Shown: piece after piece, positions 1-4,906 of the stretch | Layout of the letters: each line of letters opens with the position of its first letter | How positions within the stretch are numbered: position 1 is the first letter of the stretch | Assembly (NCBI GenBank): GCA_047921175.1 | Contig: JBLRWQ010000108.1 | Location: 1 to 6,503, forward strand | Direction: 5' to 3' | DNA length: 6,503 nt | Source: T1Sed10-7 sp047921175 | GTDB taxonomy: Bacteria; Actinomycetota; Nitriliruptoria; Nitriliruptorales; Nitriliruptoraceae | Made by a program: the position numbers and the translations under genes | Notes under the pieces: model-generated | Databases searched by the model: none | Told to the model about the DNA's origin: nothing | Seen by the model: the letters and a program-made list of their open reading frames with translations, nothing else

Positions 1-423
1 GCCGACGAGCCGTTCCACTCCCAGCACTACCGGGTCAACGTGGCCGGCGGTGACGGCTCCGGAACGTCCGGTGAGGGTCCGGCCGAGGCCATCCTGGCCG
101 TCGAGGTGGCGGGGGTGCGCAAGCTCGGTGCCGGGGAGGGCAACGGGCCGGTCGACGCGCTCGACCACGCCTTCCGCAACGCCGTGAACGGCACCTGGCC
201 GCAGCTGGACCGGATCAGCCTGTCGGACTACAAGGTCCGGATCCTGGAGGCCACCGCCGGTACGGACGCGATCACCCGGGTGCTGGTCCGCTCCACCGAC
301 GGCACCCGTTCCTGGGACACCGTCGGGGTCCACCCGAACGTGGTCGAGGCGTCCTGGATGGCGCTGTCCGACGCCTACACCCACGCGATCCTGCGGGTCG
401 ACTGGACGCACGAGGAGGCCTGA
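1..423 (+). CDS. cimA: Citramalate synthase, C-terminal part (5' end outside window)
   Basis: The reading frame is open from base 1 to the TGA at 421-423, giving the last 140 residues of a protein whose start lies left of the window. The fragment is the C-terminal allosteric (LeuA-dimer type) regulatory domain shared by citramalate synthase and 2-isopropylmalate synthase. Visible landmarks, in fragment numbering, are EGNGPVDALD (46-55), DYKVRIL (76-82) and SWDTVGVHPNVVEASW (104-119). The pattern EGNGPV...DYKVRIL...TVGV..N..EASW is the form I know from the CimA branch rather than classical LeuA. CimA condenses pyruvate with acetyl-CoA to (R)-citramalate, the first step of a threonine-independent route to 2-oxobutyrate and isoleucine, and this domain normally binds the end-product inhibitor. 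The catalytic TIM barrel is not visible, so activity cannot be judged. A LeuA-like paralogue is the main alternative. Confidence 0.88.
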   Translation, partial: ADEPFHSQHYRVNVAGGDGSGTSGEGPAEAILAVEVAGVRKLGAGEGNGPVDALDHAFRNAVNGTWPQLDRISLSDYKVRILEATAGTDAITRVLVRSTDGTRSWDTVGVHPNVVEASWMALSDAYTHAILRVDWTHEEA

Positions 424-445
424 TCGTCGCGGTGACCGCCGCGGC

Positions 446-478
446 CCGCACGCCTGGGCCGTGGCTCAGGCCGTGCGG
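446..478 (+). terminator. Strong hairpin at the cimA/PPOX convergent junction, probable terminator
   Basis: In the plus-strand transcript, 446-452 (CCGCACG) pairs with 472-478 (CGTGCGG) over 7 bp. After a single bulged C471, 453-459 (CCTGGGC) pairs with 464-470 (GCTCAGG) over another 7 bp including one G-U, closing on the tetraloop CGTG (460-463). It begins 22 bases after the cimA stop and covers the last four codons and the stop of the converging PPOX gene. On the minus strand the G-U becomes a C-A mismatch, so the fold is better for the cimA transcript. No T-run follows on either strand, so a classical U-tract terminator is not shown. High-GC actinobacteria often have such U-less hairpins at gene ends. 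An 8-base direct repeat GCTCAGGC (464-471 and 481-488) overlaps it and may be chance. Confidence 0.6.
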
Positions 479-864
479 CTGCTCAGGCGGATGCCGACCG
501 CGTCCGCCTGCCCGCGGCCGCGCAGGCGGGCCGCGAGCAGGAAGGCGCGTGCCTGCCAGCCGTAGCGGCTGACGAGCCGTCGCTGCACCTGCTCGACCTG
601 GTCATCCAGGATGACCGCGGTTGCCTCCGCCGGCTCGCCGCGGAGGCGGCCCCGAGCGTCACAGGCCGCCACGGTGCAGGCCGGGGTGTGGCGCAGCCGC
701 TTGACCTTGCCCGAGGACGCCTCGGTGTAGACGAGCACGGTCCCATCGGGTTGTGGGACGAACCAGACCGGGGTGGCCACCGGCTCGCCGCTGCGCCGGA
801 AGGTCGTCAGCGACAGGTAGCGGGCCTGGTCCAGGTGGGTCGCGAGGTCGACCGGGGTGGTCAT
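466..864 (-). CDS. PPOX-class, probably F420-dependent, flavin-reductase-like small protein
   Basis: A 132-residue protein of the pyridoxamine-phosphate-oxidase-like split beta-barrel fold. Visible features are LTTFRRSGEPVATPVWF (19-35), the typical first strands of the barrel; SGKVKRLR (51-58), the basic segment expected to contact the cofactor phosphate; VAACDARGRLRGEP (65-78); and a C-terminal RYGW segment (100-103) followed by a basic helix. The order and length fit the small actinobacterial F420-binding branch of the PPOX superfamily (the Rv2061c-like group), which uses the deazaflavin F420 rather than FMN. The substrate is unknown; members typically reduce or oxidise small molecules in the cytosol. 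The ATG at 862-864 is chosen because AGGGGA lies 6 bases upstream and the protein then begins at the usual family position, although the frame stays open far upstream. The gene is divergent from the FAH gene and convergent with cimA. Confidence 0.83.
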   Translation of the reverse strand: MTTPVDLATHLDQARYLSLTTFRRSGEPVATPVWFVPQPDGTVLVYTEASSGKVKRLRHTPACTVAACDARGRLRGEPAEATAVILDDQVEQVQRRLVSRYGWQARAFLLAARLRGRGQADAVGIRLSSRTA

Positions 865-906
865 CGTGGGTCCCCTGACGCTGGCGGATCGGACGGGGTC
901 TCCCGG

Positions 907-912
907 TAGGGT
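907..912 (+). promoter_or_regulatory. Candidate -10 box for the FAH gene
   Basis: TAGGGT matches the TAnnnT pattern of housekeeping actinobacterial -10 elements. Transcription would start near 919-920, giving a leader of about 15 bases that just holds the Shine-Dalgarno site. Related TAG(G/C)nT boxes precede purB and gltX. There is no clear -35 box, so support is modest. Confidence 0.4.
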
Positions 913-913
913 A
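908..913 (-). promoter_or_regulatory. Candidate -10 box for the PPOX gene
   Basis: Read on the minus strand this is TACCCT, also a TAnnnT hexamer, 43 bases before the PPOX ATG. It shares five base pairs with the plus-strand TAGGGT box. If both are real, polymerase could occupy only one at a time. The -35 region is not recognisable. Confidence 0.28.
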
Positions 914-933
914 GAGCCGACGAGGAGGGCGGG

Positions 934-1743
934 ATGTCCACGACGAGGCGTCGGTTCGTCCGGTTCCTGTATGAGGGCACGCCCCGCTACGGCCTGCTCG
1001 ACGGCACCGAGGTAGCGATCATCGACCCGCACCCCTTCGCCGCCCACGCGGCCACGGGCGAGCGGGTCCCCCTCGAAGGGCTCAAGCTGCTGGCCCCGGT
1101 GCTGCCCTCCAAGATCGTGGCGGCGGGCCGCAACTACGCCGACCACGCCGCGGAGATGGGCAACGAGGTCCCCACCGAGCCGCTGCTGTTCCTCAAACCG
1201 TCGTCGAGCGTGATCGGGCCCGGGGAGGCGATCCGCCTGCCGTCCGACCTGTCGTCCGAGGTGCATCACGAGGTGGAGCTCGCGGTCGTGATCGGAGCCC
1301 TGCTGCAGCGGGTCACCGCGGAGCAGGCCCTCGCCGGCGTGTTCGGGGTCACGATCGCGAACGACGTCTCCGCCCGGGACCTGCAGCGGACCGAACCACA
1401 GTGGTTCGGCGCCAAGGGCTTCGACTCGTTCTGCCCACTCGGGCCGGCCATCGCCGTCGGGCTCGACCTCGACGACCTCCGGTTGCGGTGCAGCGTGGAC
1501 GGCGAGCTGCGCCAGGACGGCACCACCGCGGACCTCATCCAGAAGGTCCCGGAGCTCGTCAGCCGGATCTCCCAGGTGATGACCCTGCTGCCCGGTGACG
1601 TGGTCCTGACCGGGACCCCCGCGGGGGTCGGGCCGATCGAGCCCGGCCAGACCGTCCGCGCGGAGATCGACGGCATCGGGGTGCTCGAGAACCCCGTGGT
1701 GGACCGCAACGCCCCGACCCCGGCGACCAACGGGCACGGCTGA
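934..1743 (+). CDS. Fumarylacetoacetate hydrolase (FAH) family protein
   Basis: A 269-residue cytosolic enzyme of the FAH superfamily. These metal-dependent enzymes cleave or decarboxylate C-C bonds in 2-oxo or 1,3-dioxo acids. The N-terminal part (about 1-55) is a small leading domain; the catalytic domain follows. GRNYADHAAEM (65-75) holds the His71/Glu74 pair. The divalent-metal ligands are expected to be Glu113 and Glu115 (HHEVELAVVIG) and Asp144 (NDVSARDLQ). Lys161 (AKGFDSF) and TGTPAGVGP (226-234) form the rest of the active site. All expected residues are present, so it should be active. GRNYADH..EM with a His-Glu dyad is what I recall from FAHD1-type oxaloacetate decarboxylase/acylpyruvase. 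Databases usually label such proteins 2-hydroxyhepta-2,4-diene-1,7-dioate isomerase, but no aromatic catabolism genes are nearby, so that label is doubtful. The ATG at 934 has a strong GAGGAGGG site 4 bases upstream. The neighbourhood resembles Rv2993c next to gltX in M. tuberculosis. Confidence 0.9.
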   Translation: MSTTRRRFVRFLYEGTPRYGLLDGTEVAIIDPHPFAAHAATGERVPLEGLKLLAPVLPSKIVAAGRNYADHAAEMGNEVPTEPLLFLKPSSSVIGPGEAIRLPSDLSSEVHHEVELAVVIGALLQRVTAEQALAGVFGVTIANDVSARDLQRTEPQWFGAKGFDSFCPLGPAIAVGLDLDDLRLRCSVDGELRQDGTTADLIQKVPELVSRISQVMTLLPGDVVLTGTPAGVGPIEPGQTVRAEIDGIGVLENPVVDRNAPTPATNGHG

Positions 1744-1748
1744 CCGTC

Positions 1749-1806
1749 CGCCACCCTGCGCCCTGCGGCCAGGTCGGCCTGCTCCGGGAGCTTCGCGGGG
1801 GTGGTG
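1749..1806 (+). terminator. Possible branched hairpin after the FAH gene
   Basis: Within the 132-base gap before purB, CCACCC (1751-1756) can pair with GGGTGG (1799-1804). GCG (1758-1760) pairs with CGC (1794-1796) just inside, with a small bulge. Two smaller hairpins lie within: 1765-1782 (GC-GGCC/GGCC-GC, one bulged T) and 1781-1791 (GCTC/GAGC), which overlap by two bases and so compete. There is no T-run. It may reduce read-through from the FAH gene into purB, but in such GC-rich DNA partial pairing is common, so this is tentative. Confidence 0.3.
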
Positions 1807-1830
1807 TCCGAGCACCGTTCGGCCGGCGGC

Positions 1831-1836
1831 TAGCGT
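1831..1836 (+). promoter_or_regulatory. Candidate -10 box for purB
   Basis: TAGCGT fits TAnnnT and lies 39 bases before the purB GTG. It is followed 4 bases later by CCG, as are the boxes before the FAH gene and gltX. No good -35 box is seen. Confidence 0.35.
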
Positions 1837-1875
1837 TGCGCCGACCGCTGCCCGCCGACAGCCGAGGGGTCGCAG

Positions 1876-3297
1876 GTGGCCGACGTGCCGAACGTGCTCG
1901 CCCAGCGCTACGCGAGCGACGAGATGGTCGCCCTGTGGGCACCCGCGGGCAAGGTCGTGCTGGAGCGGGAGCTGTGGCTCGCGGTGCTGCGCGCCCAACG
2001 CGACCTCGGTGTCGCGGTCCCCGACGGGGTGGTGGAGGCCTACGAGCGGGTCATCGGCGACGTCGACCTCGCCGCGATCGCGGCGCGGGAGCGGGTCACC
2101 CGCCACGACGTGAAGGCCCGCATCGAGGAGTTCTGCGCCCTGGCGGGCCACGAGCACATCCACAAGGGCATGACCTCCCGGGACCTGACCGAGAACGTCG
2201 AGCAGCTCCAGGTCCGCCGCTCCCTCACGCTGGTCCGTGGCCGCATCGTGGCGGCGCTGGCGCTGCTCGCCGCGCGGGCATCCGAGTACCGGGAGCTGGT
2301 GCTGACGGGGCGGTCGCACAACGTGCCGGCCCAGGCCACCACGCTCGGCAAACGCTTCGCCTCCGCGGGGGAGGAGCTGCTCCAGGCCCTGCACCGGGTC
2401 GACGACCTGCTGGCGCGCTACCCGCTCCGCGGGCTCAAGGGCCCGGTCGGGACCCAGCAGGACCTGCTCGACCTGCTCGGCAGCGCCGAGGCGGTGGAGG
2501 AGCTGGAGCGACGGGTCGCGGACCACCTCGGCTTCAGAGCCCGGTTCGGATGCGTCGGGCAGGTCTACCCGCGCTCGCTCGACCTCGACGTCGTCGCCGC
2601 GCTCGTGCAGGTGGCGGCCGCCCCGTCGAGCCTCGCGACGACGCTCCGGCTCATGGCCGGTGCGGAGCTCGTCACGGAGGGTTTCCAGCCCGGCCAGGTC
2701 GGGTCCTCGGCGATGCCGCACAAGATGAACGCCCGCTCCTGCGAGCGGATCGTGGGGCTCCGCCACGTGCTCACCGGCCACCTCGCCATGGTCAGTAGCC
2801 TCGCCGGCGACCAGTGGAACGAGGGGGACGTGTCCTGCTCGGTGGTCCGCCGGGTCGCGCTGCCTGATGCGTTCCTGGCCCTGGACGGCCAGCTCGAGAC
2901 CTTCCTGACCGTGCTCGCCGAGCTCGGTGCCTACCCGGCGGTGATCGAGCAGGAGCTCGCCCGCACGCTGCCGTTCCTGGCCACCACCAAGGTGCTGGTC
3001 GCCGCCGTGCGCGCCGGCGTCGGCCGCGAGACGGCGCACGAGGTCATCAAGGAGCACGCCGTGGCCGTTGCGCTCGAGCTGCGCGAGGAGGGCCGCGCCG
3101 ACAACGACCTGCTGGAGCGTCTCGCCGCCGACGAACGCCTGCCGCTGAGCCGCGGCGACCTCGACGCCCTGGTCGCGGACCCGTTGACCTTCACCGGTCG
3201 GGCCGTCGAGCAGGTGGACGCCTTCGTCGCCGCCGTCGCGGCGCTGGTGGACGCCGACCCCGAGGCGGCCCGCTACCGCCCGGCTCCCATCCTGTGA
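1876..3297 (+). CDS. purB: Adenylosuccinate lyase
   Basis: A 473-residue member of the fumarase/aspartase superfamily. It acts twice in purine synthesis: it splits SAICAR to AICAR plus fumarate, and adenylosuccinate to AMP plus fumarate. It works as a cytosolic homotetramer with active sites built from three subunits. Landmarks are RHDVKA (76-81); HKGMTSRDLTEN (96-107), which contacts substrate; GRSHNVPAQATT (145-156) with the likely catalytic His148; and the superfamily signature GSSAMPHKMN (276-285), whose mobile loop carries the catalytic Ser277/Ser278. The C-terminal helical domain follows to residue 473. All key residues are present and the length fits the actinobacterial form, which closely resembles M. 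tuberculosis PurB as I recall it. The GTG at 1876 is preferred because GAGGGG (1864-1869) lies 6 bases upstream and the protein then starts with the family's PNVLAQRYAS. No other pur gene is visible. The permease gene follows 67 bases downstream. Confidence 0.97.
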   Translation: MADVPNVLAQRYASDEMVALWAPAGKVVLERELWLAVLRAQRDLGVAVPDGVVEAYERVIGDVDLAAIAARERVTRHDVKARIEEFCALAGHEHIHKGMTSRDLTENVEQLQVRRSLTLVRGRIVAALALLAARASEYRELVLTGRSHNVPAQATTLGKRFASAGEELLQALHRVDDLLARYPLRGLKGPVGTQQDLLDLLGSAEAVEELERRVADHLGFRARFGCVGQVYPRSLDLDVVAALVQVAAAPSSLATTLRLMAGAELVTEGFQPGQVGSSAMPHKMNARSCERIVGLRHVLTGHLAMVSSLAGDQWNEGDVSCSVVRRVALPDAFLALDGQLETFLTVLAELGAYPAVIEQELARTLPFLATTKVLVAAVRAGVGRETAHEVIKEHAVAVALELREEGRADNDLLERLAADERLPLSRGDLDALVADPLTFTGRAVEQVDAFVAAVAALVDADPEAARYRPAPIL

Positions 3298-3298
3298 T

Positions 3299-3312
3299 CC
3301 ACCCCGAGGTGG
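3299..3312 (+). other. Small hairpin just after purB
   Basis: CCACC (3299-3303) pairs with GGTGG (3308-3312) around the loop CCGA, starting one base after the purB stop. A 5-bp stem without a T-run is unlikely to end transcription; it could mark an mRNA processing or partial attenuation point. The rest of this 67-base gap contains no TA dinucleotide, hence no TAnnnT promoter box. This supports co-transcription of purB with the permease gene. Confidence 0.3.
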
Positions 3313-3364
3313 GCCCGCTCCCGGCCTGCCCCGTCCTGCCCATCCACACGCCTGCGGAGGCACC

Positions 3365-4831
3365 GTGAGCACCGAGCAGACCCCTGAGCGGCCCGCCGAC
3401 GACCACGGTCGGATCGAGCTGACCTACGGGCTCGATGACCGGCCCCGACCGTTCCCGAAGGCGCTGGCGCTCGGCGTCCAGCACGTGCTGACGATGTTCG
3501 GCGCGACCGTGGCGGTGCCCTTCATCGTCGCGCCGTTCCTCGGCTTCGATGCCCGCCAGCTCGCCGTCCTGCTGAGTGCGGTGTTCATCACCGCGGCGGT
3601 CGCCACCGTGCTCCAGGTCACGGTCGGCTCGCGCCTGCCGATCGTGCAGGGCATGTCGTTCGCCTTCCTGGGCCCGGTGATCGGCATCGCCGCGGCCTAC
3701 CCCGGCGAGGATGCGATGCGCTACATCGCCGGGGCGATCATGGCCGGGGCGTTGGTCGAGATGCTGGTCGGCTTCGGCGGGCTCGGCGGGCTGCTCCGCC
3801 GCTACGTGACCCCGATCACGATCGCGCCGGTGATCGCGCTGATCGGGTTGTCGCTGTACGACGCGGCGGTCATCAACTCCCAGGGCAACTGGTGGCTGGC
3901 GCTCGCCACCGTCACGCTCATCCTCCTGTTCGCCCTGGTGCTGGCGCCCAAGGTGCGGGTCTTCTCCCTGTTCCCGATCCTGCTGGCCGTGCTCGCCGCC
4001 TACCTCGGCGTCCTCGCCCTGTCGGTGCTGGGCGCCATCGCGCCCGGCACCGCGGCCCACGTCGACTTCGCGGTGGTGGGCGAGACCCCCTGGTTCCGCG
4101 GGTTCGAGATCGGTGCCGGCGGGCTGCTGTTCCCCTGGGGCACGCCGCTGTTCGACCTCGGCTTCTTCGTCGCGATCCTGGCCGCCTACCTCGCCTCGAT
4201 GGTCGAGTCCTTCGGGGACTACCACGCGATCTCCCGCATGGCCGGCCAGGGCGACCCGGACGCCCGCACCATCAACCGCGGGCTCGGTATGGAGGGTGTC
4301 GGCTGCTTCCTGACCGGGCTGTTCGGCGGGTTCGCGTCCACCTCGTACTCGGAGAACATCGGCCTGGTCGGCCTCACCAAGGTCGCCAGTCGCTACGTCG
4401 TCGTGCTGGGCGCCGGGGTGCTGCTGCTGCTCGGGCTCGTCAGCAAGGTCGGCGGGGTCATCGCCACGATCCCCGTCCCGATCGTCGGTGGGGTCTACCT
4501 GGCGCTGTTCGGCCTGATCGCCGCCATCGGGCTCGCCAACCTGCGGCGCGTCGACCTCGACTCGCAGCGCAACCTGATGATCGTCGGGTTCGTGCTGTTC
4601 ATGGGCTTCGTCGTGCCGCAGTACTTCGGCAGCTACGCCGGTGACGACTGGACCCTGTTCGGCATCGACTGGCTGACCTCGATCGTGCGCGCGGTCGGAA
4701 GCTCGGGGGTCGCGGTCGCCGCGGTGCTCGGGCTCCTGCTCGACAACCTCATCCCCGGCACCGACGCCGAGCGGGGCGTCGGCACCTACGACCTGCCTGG
4801 CGCCCGGGGCCGGCCTGGCGAGCAGGGCTGA
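3365..4831 (+). CDS. NCS2-family nucleobase permease (uracil/xanthine type)
   Basis: A 488-residue polytopic inner-membrane transporter of the nucleobase-ascorbate (NCS2) family, expected to import a purine or pyrimidine base with protons. A hydrophilic N-terminus (1-30) is followed by about 14 membrane spans. The first (about 32-54) carries the Gln39-His40 motif. LPIVQGMSFAF (91-101) begins the unwound third span. TM8 has ESFGDY with Glu281 and Asp285. TM9 has an acidic residue, Glu310. TM10 carries the NAT signature ENIGLVGLTK (330-339). A short polar tail follows residue 465. It is longer than UraA of E. coli (429 residues), mainly from a loop near 224-262. TM8 resembles xanthine/urate transporters while the TM10 Glu-Asn resembles UraA, so the substrate is left open. 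The GTG start has GGAGG (3356-3360) 4 bases upstream. Proximity to purB suggests purine-base uptake or salvage. Confidence 0.92.
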   Translation: MSTEQTPERPADDHGRIELTYGLDDRPRPFPKALALGVQHVLTMFGATVAVPFIVAPFLGFDARQLAVLLSAVFITAAVATVLQVTVGSRLPIVQGMSFAFLGPVIGIAAAYPGEDAMRYIAGAIMAGALVEMLVGFGGLGGLLRRYVTPITIAPVIALIGLSLYDAAVINSQGNWWLALATVTLILLFALVLAPKVRVFSLFPILLAVLAAYLGVLALSVLGAIAPGTAAHVDFAVVGETPWFRGFEIGAGGLLFPWGTPLFDLGFFVAILAAYLASMVESFGDYHAISRMAGQGDPDARTINRGLGMEGVGCFLTGLFGGFASTSYSENIGLVGLTKVASRYVVVLGAGVLLLLGLVSKVGGVIATIPVPIVGGVYLALFGLIAAIGLANLRRVDLDSQRNLMIVGFVLFMGFVVPQYFGSYAGDDWTLFGIDWLTSIVRAVGSSGVAVAAVLGLLLDNLIPGTDAERGVGTYDLPGARGRPGEQG

Positions 4832-4851
4832 CCCGGATCGGCCGTCCGGCG
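4832..4851 (+). other. Hairpin directly after the permease gene
   Basis: CCGGA (4833-4837) pairs with TCCGG (4845-4849) around a 7-base loop. C4832 and G4851 can extend the stem past a bulged C4850. It starts at the base after the TGA. There is no T-run, so it is only a weak terminator candidate, but a gltX promoter candidate follows 21 bases later, which suits a transcript boundary here. Confidence 0.35.
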
Positions 4852-4872
4852 GGTATCCGCTCCGCATCCCCG

Positions 4873-4878
4873 TAGGCT
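4873..4878 (+). promoter_or_regulatory. Candidate -10 box for gltX
   Basis: TAGGCT within CCGTAGGCTGCACCCG fits the actinobacterial TAnnnT pattern. It lies 28 bases before the GTG, predicting a start near 4885 and a leader of about 20 bases carrying the Shine-Dalgarno site. The -35 region is not recognisable. Confidence 0.42.
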
Positions 4879-4906
4879 GCACCCGTCCCGACCGTCGAGG
4901 AGCACC

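Larger units (their letters stand above)
865..933. promoter_or_regulatory. Divergent intergenic control region between PPOX and FAH genes
   Basis: These 69 bases must hold the start signals of two divergent genes. At the right end GAGGAGGG (922-929) is the ribosome binding site of the FAH gene, 4 bases before its ATG. At the left end, on the minus strand, AGGGGA is that of PPOX, 6 bases before its ATG. Between them are overlapping -10-like hexamers for both directions (listed separately). No convincing TTGACA-type -35 box is seen at the right spacing for either. Confidence 0.5.

Noticed and set aside
464..488. The 8-base direct repeat GCTCAGGC as a possible insertion footprint.
   Set aside because: It is short, GC-rich and partly explained by the hairpin and Leu-Ser codons at the PPOX end; no element lies between the copies.
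1836..2798. A 320-codon plus-strand frame overlapping purB.
   Set aside because: It is an Arg/Gly/Ala/Pro-rich shifted frame within a well-conserved purB; the purB frame carries all the family motifs.
3298..3364. A uracil- or purine-responsive leader (PyrR site or riboswitch) before the permease gene.
   Set aside because: The 67-base gap is too short for a purine riboswitch plus expression platform and shows only one 5-bp hairpin; no conserved PyrR-type loop is recognisable.
466..3372. A 968-codon open frame on the minus strand, in phase with the PPOX gene and running antisense to FAH and purB.
   Set aside because: Its codons are exactly in register with those of FAH and purB, so it would be broken only by TTA, CTA or TCA codons in those genes, which are rare at this GC. 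The upstream translation is low-complexity Arg/Gly/His/Asp-rich and looks like no protein family; only the last 132 residues are a recognisable protein.
3191..4882. A 563-codon minus-strand open frame antisense to the permease gene, rich in Asp, Arg, Glu and Gln.
   Set aside because: It is also in codon register with the sense gene, and its composition is the mirror of a hydrophobic membrane protein. It has no recognisable domain.
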